Part shown: piece after piece, positions 24,717 through 32,795 of the stretch
Layout: each line of letters starts with the position of its first letter
Numbering within the stretch: position 1 is the first letter of the stretch
Assembly (NCBI GenBank): GCA_900321275.1
Contig: ONVI01000001.1
Span: 1-64,000 of the forward strand
DNA length: 64,000 bases
Direction: 5' to 3'
DNA from: an uncultured Eubacteriales bacterium
Lineage (GTDB): Bacteria > Bacillota > Clostridia > Oscillospirales > Oscillospiraceae
The notes under the pieces: model-generated
Databases searched by the model: none
The model's input: the letters and a program-made list of their open reading frames with translations, nothing else
Told to the model about the DNA's origin: nothing
Translations under genes and position numbers: made by a program

Positions 24717-25085
24717 TCAGCCCTGTTCATACTGCCGGATACCGTCGACGGTGTGCCGATACATGACGCCGATATCGGCGATCCTTGCCTTGACCTCGTC
24801 GTCGGAAAGCGAGCGGGTGTTGCCGGGGCGAAACTCCTCGGTGATCTCTCCGGCTGCGGCGGCCATCTTGTCAAAGCCCATATTGGCGCACACACCCTTC
24901 ATGGCGTGGGCGCTCTCAAAGAGGGCGGTGGGGTCCATGCTCTCGCCGGCGGCGGCCAGCGACTCGTAGACGCCGCTGTTGGGGAACTTCGAGAGGTAGC
25001 GGTTGATCAGCTTTTCCATGCGCATGATCTGCACGGCGTGGTCGTAGTTTCCGTCAATGCTCGCGTATAATTCCTGTAAAGTCAT
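24717..25085 (-). CDS. Hpt phosphotransfer protein
   Basis: A 122-residue single-domain histidine phosphotransfer protein. The helical bundle carries FESAHAMKGVCANMG with phospho-accepting His60, matching the H-x-x-K-G Hpt motif. Such proteins shuttle phosphate between receivers of a hybrid kinase and a separate response regulator. Its start overlaps the stop of the upstream REC-GGDEF-EAL gene by 4 bp (ATGA), and the permease-kinase follows by 47 bp, so the three probably form one relay: kinase receiver to Hpt to REC-GGDEF-EAL (inference from context). Confidence 0.93.
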   Translation of the reverse strand: MTLQELYASIDGNYDHAVQIMRMEKLINRYLSKFPNSGVYESLAAAGESMDPTALFESAHAMKGVCANMGFDKMAAAAGEITEEFRPGNTRSLSDDEVKARIADIGVMYRHTVDGIRQYEQG

Positions 25086-26785
25086 GATTTTCTCTCCTTT
25101 GATGCTTCAAGTTCTTTTATAATCAGTTTTTCAAATTCCTCCGCCGGAAGGGGGCGGGAGAAGTAATAGCCCTGCACATAATCACAGCCCGCAGCCTTCA
25201 GAAGATTCATCTGGTGCGCGGTCTCCACGCCTTCCGCGACCACCGGCACGCCGAGATATCCGGCAATGTCGAGAATCAGCTCGATCAGGCGGAAGTTGCG
25301 GGTATTCTCATCGACATTCTGGATGAATTTCATATCCATCTTCAATACGTCGATGGGCAGACTCGAAATGGTGTTGAGGGAGGAGTAGCCGGAGCCGAAG
25401 TCGTCCATCTCGATTTCAAAGCCCAGGTCGCGCAGGCGCTGAATGACGGCGACGAGCTGTTCGGAGTCGTCCGTGTACGCAGACTCCGTGACCTCCAGCT
25501 TCAGATCCTTCGCATTCAGCGCGTTGCTGCTGATCAGGTGAAGAAGCGTCTTTTCCAGCTCCGGGTCAAAGACCTCCGTCCGGGAAAGGTTGACCGACAG
25601 CGGCAGCGTAATGCCGTATTTCCCGCACCAGACCGCGATCTGGTGCGCTGCCGTCTCCCATACGTATTCGTCGACCACGTGGATCAGGCCGTTTTGCTCA
25701 AAGAGCGGGATAAAGTCGCCGGGGGAGACCATGCCCAGCTCCGGATGCTTCCAGCGCACCAGCGCCTCCGCGCTGTTCAGGCGCGGCGGATGACACTGAA
25801 TATCGTACTTGGGCTGATAAAACACCACGAACTGCTTTTCCTCCACCGCCCGGCGCAGGTCGTTGAGCAGCCGCTGTGAATAAAGCTCCTTCCTGCGGAT
25901 GTCTTCGTCGTAGACCATCAGGTGGGTCTTGTAACTGCCGCGCACCATGTTGCAGGCGGTTCGCGCCCGGTCAAACAGAACGGCGGGCGAGGCGTTGTCA
26001 TCCCCCGGACAGACGCCCATGCGCAGGCGGATCGCGACGCTGATCGACAGATCGTTCAGCGCCTGCTGAAAGCGGCTGAAAACGGCGTGGTAATCCTCAC
26101 AGTGCAGACAATAGATGCAGAACTGATCGGCCTCCATGCGGCAGGCAATGCCGTCGGTTCCGGCGAGATAATCCTGGATCGCGCTGCCCAGCGCGCGCAG
26201 GACGCTGTTGCCGAAGGCCCGCCCGTTGAGCTCGTTGACGGAGTGGAAGCGTTCTATATTGATGACGATCGCGTCCATGCGCCACTGGGGGTGATAGCGG
26301 TGGATCTGATCGGCGTACTCAAGAAAGAAGCCGCGGTTATACAGGTTTGTAAGCGGGTCGCGCTCCGCTGCGCGGATGAGCTGGATGCCTTCGCTGAGCT
26401 CAATAATCCTGCCGACGCGGGCGAGGATTACCTCGTGCATGTCATAGGGCTTGGTGATGAAGTCCGCCGCGCCCATCTGCAGTGCCTGCAGCTCCGCCGA
26501 TTTATCGGCGGTCAGCACGATGACGGGGATGCGCCGCATCTCCTCGTCCGCCTTCACGCGCCGGAGGACCTCAAAACCGTCCATCACCGGCATCATCAGA
26601 TCAAGAAGGACAATGGACAGTGTCTGCACATTGGCCTGGATGATCTCCATGGCGATCGCACCGTTCTCGGCAAAGAGGACGTCGTAATCATCCTCCAGAA
26701 TCATGCCGAGAATATCGCGGTTGAGCTCCTGATCCTCAACCACCAATACCTGACGGCGGCGCTGCAGTTTTTTCGACTGAATCAT
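25082..26785 (-). CDS. response regulator with degenerate GGDEF and intact EAL domain
   Basis: A 567-residue cytosolic protein. The receiver (residues 12-130) has the acidic pair VVEDQE and phospho-Asp62 in LLDLMMPVMDG. The GGDEF-like domain (about 140-290) begins DPLTNLYNRGFF but has RMEADQF where GGDEF should be, so it is not a cyclase and may bind GTP as a regulator. The EAL domain (about 305-560) is intact: SAEALVRW, NLSRTEV, LEVTES, DDFGSGYSSL, LKMD and VAEGVET, indicating c-di-GMP hydrolysis. Phosphorylation through the adjoining Hpt would thus change c-di-GMP level. First gene of the cluster, with promoter at 26877-26905. Confidence 0.94.
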   Translation of the reverse strand: MIQSKKLQRRRQVLVVEDQELNRDILGMILEDDYDVLFAENGAIAMEIIQANVQTLSIVLLDLMMPVMDGFEVLRRVKADEEMRRIPVIVLTADKSAELQALQMGAADFITKPYDMHEVILARVGRIIELSEGIQLIRAAERDPLTNLYNRGFFLEYADQIHRYHPQWRMDAIVINIERFHSVNELNGRAFGNSVLRALGSAIQDYLAGTDGIACRMEADQFCIYCLHCEDYHAVFSRFQQALNDLSISVAIRLRMGVCPGDDNASPAVLFDRARTACNMVRGSYKTHLMVYDEDIRRKELYSQRLLNDLRRAVEEKQFVVFYQPKYDIQCHPPRLNSAEALVRWKHPELGMVSPGDFIPLFEQNGLIHVVDEYVWETAAHQIAVWCGKYGITLPLSVNLSRTEVFDPELEKTLLHLISSNALNAKDLKLEVTESAYTDDSEQLVAVIQRLRDLGFEIEMDDFGSGYSSLNTISSLPIDVLKMDMKFIQNVDENTRNFRLIELILDIAGYLGVPVVAEGVETAHQMNLLKAAGCDYVQGYYFSRPLPAEEFEKLIIKELEASKERKS

Positions 26786-26876
26786 GGCTGCCTCCTGAAG
26801 CCGCTGAATGTCAGCGGTTTGCTGGTATGCCGTGCCCGACCCTTATCCGCGTCTGCGCGCGGAAATGACAGACTTC

Positions 26877-26905
26877 TGTATAGTCACAATGGGCATAATA
26901 TGCAA
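26877..26905 (-). promoter_or_regulatory. promoter of the c-di-GMP cluster
   Basis: TTGCAT (26900-26905), 17 bp, TATACA (26877-26882) on the minus strand, about 90 bp before the REC-GGDEF-EAL start. Confidence 0.55.
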
Positions 26906-27043
26906 AAAGCAATATTTGATAAAAAACTATATCCTTCTAATCCTATATAATACAGCAAGAAACAGAAAATGGCAAGGAAAATTCCTGCTTTTTCCTTCGT
27001 TTGCCAAACGGCGAAGGATATCCGAATTGTGGGCAAGAGAAGC

Positions 27044-27072
27044 TTGCATGCCTGCGCGGGGGCTGGTATAAT
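27044..27072 (+). promoter_or_regulatory. promoter of the phosphorylase operon
   Basis: TTGCAT (27044-27049), 17 bp, TATAAT (27067-27072), 63 bp before the beta-phosphoglucomutase start. The 350-bp divergent gap contains nothing else clear. Confidence 0.75.
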
Positions 27073-27135
27073 CATACGGGAGAGGCGGTGATTGCGCCGC
27101 TGTGAAGAAGACAAAAAGACTGCGGAGGAAATACG

Positions 27136-27777
27136 ATGAAGTATAAAGGCATTATTTTTGACCTGGACGGCGTGATCTGCTCCACCGACCATTATCACTA
27201 TCTGGCATGGAAAGCGCTGGCCGACAGGCTCGGCGCGTACTTTGACGAGACGATCAACAACCGCCTGCGCGGCGTGTCGCGCATGGCAAGCCTCGACATC
27301 GTGCTCGAGCGCTATGACGGGCAGCTTTCTGAGGAAGAGAAGCTCGCCGCGGCCGAGGAGAAGAACAGCACGTATCGGGAACTTTTGAAGCAGATGTCCC
27401 CGGCGGATCTGGCGCCGGAGGTCAAGGCGGCGCTCGACTGGCTGCGCGCGCAGGGGCTGCTGCTGGGCATCGGCTCCTCCAGCAAAAACACAAAATTCAT
27501 TCTGGAGCGGATCGGCCTGGGGGACTACTTCGACAAAATCTCCGACGGCACGAACATCACCCGCTCCAAGCCCGACCCCGAGGTTTTCCTTAAGGCCGCC
27601 GCGTTTCTGGGGCTTGAGCCGAAGGACTGCCTTGTGGTGGAGGATGCGAAGGCGGGCGTGGAGGCTGCGCTGGCCGCCGGGATGGACGCCGCCGCCATCG
27701 GGGACGCGGTCTCCTGCGGCCTGGCGACTTACAATCTCACGCGCTTTTCCGATCTGATCGACTGCGTAAAAGATTAA
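27136..27777 (+). CDS. pgmB: beta-phosphoglucomutase
   Basis: A 213-residue HAD-superfamily enzyme that converts beta-glucose 1-phosphate to glucose 6-phosphate through an aspartyl phosphate. The nucleophile motif FDLDGVI holds Asp9 and Asp11; HYLAWKALAD matches the cap domain substrate loop, GIGSSSKNTKFIL carries the Ser/Lys motifs, and VVEDAKAGVEAA the metal-binding acid pair. Length fits the family. It lies 11 bp upstream of a GH65 phosphorylase gene, the classical partner, whose product beta-glucose 1-phosphate it would handle. GGAGG-like RBS (GCGGAGG) precedes ATG. Confidence 0.95.
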   Translation: MKYKGIIFDLDGVICSTDHYHYLAWKALADRLGAYFDETINNRLRGVSRMASLDIVLERYDGQLSEEEKLAAAEEKNSTYRELLKQMSPADLAPEVKAALDWLRAQGLLLGIGSSSKNTKFILERIGLGDYFDKISDGTNITRSKPDPEVFLKAAAFLGLEPKDCLVVEDAKAGVEAALAAGMDAAAIGDAVSCGLATYNLTRFSDLIDCVKD

Positions 27778-27788
27778 GGAGGATTGAC

Positions 27789-30056
27789 ATGGAGGCAAAA
27801 TTTCCCTATCAGCCCTGGGAGATCACGGAACGCGGCTTTTCCGCCAAAGATCTGCGGGAGAATGAATCCGTCTTTGCCCTCGGCAACGGCTTCATCGGTA
27901 TGCGCGGCAATCTCGAGGAGGGGAGCGCCACGGGTGCCGACACGATCCAGGGCAGCTTTTTAAACGGCGTTTTCGATTCCGAGCCGATCGTCTACGGCGA
28001 GAAGGCCTACGGTTATGCCAAAAACCATGAGACCATCTGCAACGTCATGGACGCGAAGAGCCTGGTGCTTTTTGCCGACGGAGAGAGGCTGGACATGGGC
28101 CTTTCCGACGTGCGCGATCACCGGCGTGTGCTGGACATGCGCGCGGGCGTCCTGTGCAGGGGATTCACATGGCATACCAAAGGCGGCGCGGTGCTGGAGG
28201 TCGAAATGATCCGCCTTGTGAGCTTTACTCGGCAGGAGCTTGCCGCGGCGCGGCTTGATGTGAAGTGCCTGGAGGGCGCCTGCACGCTTGCTGCTGAGAG
28301 CGCCGTCGCCCCCGCCGTCATCGCGGAGGGGGACCCCAACGATCCCCGCAACGCTGCGGGAAAGGACCGCAGCCTTCTGAGCGGGCGTGTGTTCGCCGGG
28401 GGCGCGCTCATCGCCATGGAGCAGAAGACCAAAAACAGCGGCTTCACCATCTGCTGCGCGGTGGAGCACCGCGGCGCGGAAGGCAGATCGGAAAAATGTG
28501 AAAACGCGGCCCTGTGGAAGGCGGAGACCAGGCTTCAGGCAGGAGAGAGCTTCCGCCTGGACAAGAGCATCTGCTACATGGCCGCCCGCTTTGACGAGGA
28601 GCCGAAGCTCTGGGAGAAAACGCTTGACGGATGCAAAGCGGCCCCGAATTTCGATACGCTTCTCATGGAGCAGCGCGCGAGCCTCGACGCCTTCTGGAAC
28701 GGCGCCGGCCTGAGCATCGAGGGGGACGACGCGCTTTTGCAGGGGCTGCGCTTCAACCTCTTCCATATCTATCAGTCCGCCGGGCGCGACGGCAAACGCA
28801 ACATTGCCGCCAAGGGCCTGACGGGTGAGGGCTACGAGGGGCATACCTTCTGGGACACCGAGGCGTACATCCTCCCGGTGTTTATCCACACCGATCCTGC
28901 CCTTGCCCGGAAGCTGCTGGAATACCGCTATGCCATTCTGCCGAAGGCGCGGGAGCGCGCGCGGGAGCTGGGACACGAAAAGGGCGCGCTCTACGCCTGG
29001 CGCACCATCGACGGCGAGGAGTGCAGCGCCTATTTCCCGGCGGGCACCGCCCAGTATCATATCAACGGCGACATCGCCCACGCCGTCTGCGAGTATTATG
29101 ACGCCACCCGGGATCTGGATTTTCTCGCCGGATTCGGCGCGGAGATCCTGGTGGAGACGGCGCGGCTTTACTATGACCTCGGCTTTTTCAGCGCCGCGAA
29201 GGACGGCCGTTTTGTCCTCAACTGTGTAACCGGGCCGGACGAATATAACGTCATGGTCAACAACAACGTCTACACCAACTGCGTGGCCGAAGAGAACTTC
29301 CGCAGCGCGGCCGAGGCGATGGCTCTGCTGGCAGCCCGGAGACCGGAGGATTATGACCGACTCTGCAAGGCGCTCGCTTTTGAGCCCTCCGAGGCGGAGC
29401 TGTGGCTCACGGCGGCGGATCGCATGTATTATCCGGCCCCGCAGGACGGCATCTACCCGCAGGACGACGATTTCCTCAACCGCAAGCCCTGGCCGCTGAG
29501 CAGCATCCCGGCGGACAAGCATCCGCTGCTGATCCACTACCACGGCCTGACGATCTACCGGCACATGGTCTGCAAGCAGGCAGACCTGATCCTCGCCATG
29601 ACCCAGTACGGCGATCGCTGGACGCCGGAGGAGAAAAAGAAAAACTTCGCCTTCTACGACGGCGTTACCACCCACGATTCCAGTCTCTCCATGGCGGTCT
29701 TCTCCATACTGGCAAACGAGATCGGCGAGGTCGGCATCGGCTACGACTACTTCATGTCCTCGGCGCGGCTGGATCTGGACGACATGCACCACAATACCAA
29801 GGACGGCCTGCACATGGCAAATATGGCGGGCACCTGGACAGGCCTTGTGCGCGGCTTCGGCGGTATGCGCTGCAAGGATGGGAAGCTGAGCTTCGCACCG
29901 GTGTGCCCGCCCCAGTGGAAGGGCTATTCTTTCTGCGTAGGTTACCGCGGCAGCACCGTGCAGGTCACCGTTCATGCCGACGGTGCGGAATACAGGCTTC
30001 TCTCCGGAGAACCGATCACGGTATTTTCCCATGGAAAACCGATTGATCTGAGATAA
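27789..30056 (+). CDS. GH65 disaccharide phosphorylase
   Basis: A 755-residue cytosolic enzyme of glycoside hydrolase family 65, which splits alpha-glucosides such as maltose, trehalose, kojibiose or nigerose with phosphate to give beta-glucose 1-phosphate. Family marks are the N-terminal ESVFALGNGFIGMRGNLEEG, GHTFWDTEAYILPVF at about 357-371, the catalytic acid in TGPDEYNVMVNNNVYTN near 481-497, VTTHDSSLS near 626, and the DLDDMHHNTKDGLHMA phosphate-site region near 660. The length is usual for maltose/trehalose phosphorylases. Exact substrate cannot be told by eye. The partner mutase gene directly precedes it, and the sugar could come from the CUT1 importer at 57.2 kb (inference). Confidence 0.94.
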   Translation: MEAKFPYQPWEITERGFSAKDLRENESVFALGNGFIGMRGNLEEGSATGADTIQGSFLNGVFDSEPIVYGEKAYGYAKNHETICNVMDAKSLVLFADGERLDMGLSDVRDHRRVLDMRAGVLCRGFTWHTKGGAVLEVEMIRLVSFTRQELAAARLDVKCLEGACTLAAESAVAPAVIAEGDPNDPRNAAGKDRSLLSGRVFAGGALIAMEQKTKNSGFTICCAVEHRGAEGRSEKCENAALWKAETRLQAGESFRLDKSICYMAARFDEEPKLWEKTLDGCKAAPNFDTLLMEQRASLDAFWNGAGLSIEGDDALLQGLRFNLFHIYQSAGRDGKRNIAAKGLTGEGYEGHTFWDTEAYILPVFIHTDPALARKLLEYRYAILPKARERARELGHEKGALYAWRTIDGEECSAYFPAGTAQYHINGDIAHAVCEYYDATRDLDFLAGFGAEILVETARLYYDLGFFSAAKDGRFVLNCVTGPDEYNVMVNNNVYTNCVAEENFRSAAEAMALLAARRPEDYDRLCKALAFEPSEAELWLTAADRMYYPAPQDGIYPQDDDFLNRKPWPLSSIPADKHPLLIHYHGLTIYRHMVCKQADLILAMTQYGDRWTPEEKKKNFAFYDGVTTHDSSLSMAVFSILANEIGEVGIGYDYFMSSARLDLDDMHHNTKDGLHMANMAGTWTGLVRGFGGMRCKDGKLSFAPVCPPQWKGYSFCVGYRGSTVQVTVHADGAEYRLLSGEPITVFSHGKPIDLR

Positions 30057-30109
30057 GAATAGAGACCGGCTCAAAAAGCGACCTCTGAAAAAACAATAAT
30101 AATCATAAC

Positions 30110-30142
30110 GGCAGCCGTCCCTTGAAAGAGGGGCGGCTGTCG
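30110..30142. terminator. hairpin after the phosphorylase gene
   Basis: GGCAGCCGTCCC (30110-30121) pairs with GGGGCGGCTGTC (30130-30141). There is no good U-tract, so terminator function is uncertain. Confidence 0.4.
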
Positions 30143-30183
30143 GCAATATCGAAAAAACAAGATGATCGCCTGCTGCCGAACGA

Positions 30184-30213
30184 TTGACGAAAGCGGCCTT
30201 GATCTGGTACAAT
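30184..30213 (+). promoter_or_regulatory. promoter of the TIGR01440 gene
   Basis: TTGACG (30184-30189), 18 bp, TACAAT (30208-30213), 64 bp before the start codon. Confidence 0.65.
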
Positions 30214-30277
30214 TTCAAGGATTACACCGGGAGCTGCCGGAAGTGAAAAAGAAGTACAGGAAAAGAGTGAGATCAAA

Positions 30278-30829
30278 ATGCTCGAAGAAATAAAAAAACA
30301 GGCGGAAGCAGCCGCTGCCGAACTGCTGTCCGCCGCAATGCTGGGTCCGGGCGATCTGCTGGTCATCGGCTGTTCCTCCAGCGAAATCGTGGGGGAGCGG
30401 ATCGGCAAAGGCTCCAGCGTGGAGGCGGCGGAGGCCGTCTACGCCGGGATTGCGCCCGTTTTGCACGATCATGGTATACTGCTTGCCGCGCAGTGCTGTG
30501 AGCATCTCAACCGCGCGCTGATCGTGGAGCGCAGCACCGCCGAAAAGTTCGGATATGAGCCGGTGAACGTCCGGCCCTGGGCGCACGCAGGCGGCTCCTT
30601 TGCCACAACGGTTTGGGAGCATATGGAGTGTCCCGTCGCGGTTGAGCATATCCGTGCCTCCGCGGGTATGGATATCGGCGACACGCTGATCGGCATGCAC
30701 CTGAAAGAGGTCGCCGTTCCAGTGAGGCTCAGCATGAAGCGGATCGGGCAGGCAAATCTGGTATGCGCGAGGACGCGCCCAAAATTCATCGGCGGCGAGA
30801 GAGCGCGTTACGTGGAAGAGCTGAAATGA
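30278..30829 (+). CDS. UPF0340/TIGR01440 family protein (YwlG-like)
   Basis: A 183-residue protein of the conserved Firmicutes family UPF0340, of unknown function. It matches throughout: GDLLVIGCSSSEIVGERIGKGSS near 25-47, AAQCCEHLNRALIVER near 68-84, VNVRPWAHAGGSFAT near 94-108, and DIGDTLIGMHLKEVAVPVR near 130-148. Length is the family norm. The CCEH and WAHAGG motifs are conserved and could be a ligand site. In B. subtilis the homologue sits near glyA and upp; here it has its own promoter and is followed by a Nudix gene. Confidence 0.92.
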   Translation: MLEEIKKQAEAAAAELLSAAMLGPGDLLVIGCSSSEIVGERIGKGSSVEAAEAVYAGIAPVLHDHGILLAAQCCEHLNRALIVERSTAEKFGYEPVNVRPWAHAGGSFATTVWEHMECPVAVEHIRASAGMDIGDTLIGMHLKEVAVPVRLSMKRIGQANLVCARTRPKFIGGERARYVEELK

Positions 30830-30872
30830 AAATAATGCAAATGATAACAAACAGAATACTGGAGACTGCATC

Positions 30873-31385
30873 ATGAAAATGAACTACTGTATGGAGTGCG
30901 GAAGCCCGCTGCACATCAAGGATCACGGGGATGAGGGGCCTGTCCCGTACTGCGAGACCTGCGCCGCGTTTCGCTACCCGGTGTTCAACACGGCCGTCAG
31001 TCTGATCGTCACGGATGAGCTGCGGGAGCAGGTGCTCCTCATCCGTCAGTACGGAAGGCCGCACTATATTCTGGTTGCAGGTTATGTAAACCAAGGAGAG
31101 GACGCGGAGGACGCCGCCCGCCGGGAGCTGATGGAGGAGCTGGGGCTTACGGCAGAGAGCATCCGCTTCAACCGCAGCCGCTACTTCCCGCCGAGCAACA
31201 CGCTCATGCTGAATTTTACCGTCACGGTGAAGAGTGTGGAAGCCCATCCCAATCATGAGGTGGATGCCTGGCGCTGGTTCGGCGTGGAGGAGGCGCGGGA
31301 AGCTGTCAAGCCGAACAGCCTCGCCAGAGCCTTCCTCCTGGGCTGGCTCGACGGGGAGTATCATTTCCCGGAGTATCGGAGCTGA
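30873..31385 (+). CDS. Nudix hydrolase with zinc ribbon
   Basis: A 170-residue enzyme. The N-terminus is a zinc ribbon, CMECG at residues 5-9 and CETC at 27-30, as in NADH pyrophosphatase (NudC-type) proteins. The Nudix box begins GYVNQGEDAEDAARRELMEE near 70-89 and continues ELG, with the catalytic glutamates present. Family members hydrolyse nucleoside diphosphate derivatives such as NADH. The gene following it encodes NAD(P)HX dehydratase, 7 bp after the stop, so a shared role in nicotinamide nucleotide housekeeping is plausible but unproven. Starts at 30873 or at the second ATG (30879). Confidence 0.88.
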   Translation: MKMNYCMECGSPLHIKDHGDEGPVPYCETCAAFRYPVFNTAVSLIVTDELREQVLLIRQYGRPHYILVAGYVNQGEDAEDAARRELMEELGLTAESIRFNRSRYFPPSNTLMLNFTVTVKSVEAHPNHEVDAWRWFGVEEAREAVKPNSLARAFLLGWLDGEYHFPEYRS

Positions 31386-31392
31386 ATTTATC

Positions 31393-32346
31393 ATGAGAGA
31401 GCTGAGCTTTCCGCAATACGCAGAAAAGTATTTTGACACGGCGGATGCGGGCGGACTGTGCATCCGCCTGCATGAGACGGAGGCGGCCGACGTCCTGCTG
31501 CCGAAGAGAAAACCCATCAGCCACAAATACAGCTATGGGCGGGCGCTGGTGATTGCCGGCTCGCGCGGCTTTTCCGGCGCGCCGGTGCTGGCGGCAAACG
31601 CCTGTGAGCGCAGCGGCGCGGGGCTGACGCACCTGATGATCCCGGACAGCATCTACAGCATTGCCGCCGCAAAATGCGACGGAGCAGTCGTGACGCCGCT
31701 TTCGTCAAGGGACGGGCACATCTGCGCAGACGCCCTGCCGGAGATTCTGGAGGCCTTGAAAAAAGCCGACGCCTGTGTGATCGGGCCCGGCTTCGGCACG
31801 GGGGCGGATTCCAAAGCCATTGTGGAGGCCGTGCTGCGGGAGGCGGTCTGCCCGCTGGTACTGGACGCGGACGCGCTGACCGTATGTGCCGGGGAGCCGG
31901 ACCTGCTTTCCTCCTGCCGCGAGCCCCTGATCCTTACGCCGCATACGGGCGAGTTTAAACGCCTGGGCGGGGAGCTGGCAAACGGACGCCTCGCGGGCGC
32001 GCTGCGCTTCGCCTGGGCGTACCCGAATGCGATCCTGCTGTTGAAGGGCTATGGCACGCTGGTGTGCCGGGGCGGTGAGATCGCGGTCAATCCGAGCGGC
32101 GGCCCGGCGATGGCCAAGGGCGGTTCCGGCGACGTGCTGTGCGGCATTCTCTGCGCGCTGCTTGCCCAGGGCTTCGATCCGTGGTTCTCGGCCCGCTGCG
32201 CTGCGTATCTGCACGGTCTCGCGGGGGATCTCGCTGCGGCGGAGCTGGGGGAATACTCTGTGACGCCCTCGGATCTGATCTGCCTGCTGCCGGAGGCTTT
32301 CCGCCGCTGTGCCGCTGCATCCGTAATCGATGGGGGAGGGAACTGA
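31393..32346 (+). CDS. nnrD: ADP-dependent NAD(P)H-hydrate dehydratase
   Basis: A 317-residue ribokinase-fold repair enzyme that dehydrates damaged NAD(P)HX back to NAD(P)H using ADP (bacteria). Visible motifs are RALVIAGSRGFSGAPVLAANA near 48-68, DACVIGPGFGTG near 128-139, VLDADALT near 158-165, ILTPHTGEFKRL near 180-191, and MAKGGSGDVLCGILCALLAQG near 236-256 with the catalytic Asp in GSGDVL. Many bacteria fuse this domain to the NnrE epimerase; here it stands alone and no epimerase is in the window. ATG 31393 is chosen over upstream in-frame starts, which would overlap the Nudix gene. Confidence 0.93.
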   Translation: MRELSFPQYAEKYFDTADAGGLCIRLHETEAADVLLPKRKPISHKYSYGRALVIAGSRGFSGAPVLAANACERSGAGLTHLMIPDSIYSIAAAKCDGAVVTPLSSRDGHICADALPEILEALKKADACVIGPGFGTGADSKAIVEAVLREAVCPLVLDADALTVCAGEPDLLSSCREPLILTPHTGEFKRLGGELANGRLAGALRFAWAYPNAILLLKGYGTLVCRGGEIAVNPSGGPAMAKGGSGDVLCGILCALLAQGFDPWFSARCAAYLHGLAGDLAAAELGEYSVTPSDLICLLPEAFRRCAAASVIDGGGN

Positions 32347-32348
32347 AC

Positions 32349-32690
32349 ATGGCGTCGAGCAAAGAATATCTGGACTTTATTCTGGAGCAGCTCTCCGAAC
32401 TGGAAGGCATTTCTTATCGCCCGATGATGGGGGAGTATATCCTGTATGTTCGCGGCAAAGTATTCGGCGGTATTTATGACGACCGTTTTCTGGTAAAACC
32501 CGTGAAATCCGCTGTGTCCATGATGCCTGACGCGGCGAGGGAGCTTCCGTACGAAGGCGCGAAGGAGATGCTGCTGGTGGACAAGGTGGAGGACAAAGAA
32601 TTCCTGCGGGAACTGGTTGAGGCCATTTATAAAGAATTGCCCGCGCCGAAACCGAAAAAGAGCGGCGCCGGACCAGCCGCGGTCATATAA
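32349..32690 (+). CDS. TfoX/Sxy N-terminal domain protein
   Basis: A 113-residue protein that begins 2 bp after the nnrD stop codon. Residues 4-98 match the TfoX N-terminal domain: EYLDFILEQLSELEGISYRPMMGEYILYVRGKVFGGIYDDRFLVK in shape, then the MMPDAARELPYEGAKEMLLVD segment. The C-terminus is a short basic tail (PKPKKSG). In Haemophilus Sxy/TfoX is a competence regulator, but stand-alone N-domain proteins in Firmicutes have no proven function. Coupled to nnrD by spacing. The upstream frame extension is an overlap with nnrD and is rejected. Confidence 0.87.
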   Translation: MASSKEYLDFILEQLSELEGISYRPMMGEYILYVRGKVFGGIYDDRFLVKPVKSAVSMMPDAARELPYEGAKEMLLVDKVEDKEFLRELVEAIYKELPAPKPKKSGAGPAAVI

Positions 32691-32733
32691 TAAGACCCAA
32701 AATACGCAGGCAGTCTGCGGCGGGCTTTTCTGT

Positions 32734-32762
32734 TTTACAAAGCGAATGATTTATGCTATACT
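32734..32762 (+). promoter_or_regulatory. promoter of the aminotransferase gene
   Basis: TTTACA (32734-32739), 17 bp, TATACT (32757-32762), 33 bp before the start; a GAGGAG ribosome site follows. Confidence 0.75.
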
Positions 32763-32795
32763 TTCCGCATCATGATGAAAGAGGAGTGACAAGCG

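Noticed and set aside
21241..24969. Very long plus-strand open frame antisense to the permease-kinase gene
   Set aside because: It arises from codon bias in GC-rich coding DNA; its composition (many Asp, Gly, His, Val) is that of a frame shadow and it has no family match or ribosome site.
24670..27135. c-di-GMP riboswitch near the GGDEF/EAL genes
   Set aside because: No GEMM core sequence is visible in the leaders of the cluster.
27960..30218. Minus-strand long frame antisense to the GH65 gene
   Set aside because: Shadow of the GH65 phosphorylase, whose catalytic motifs are all on the plus strand.
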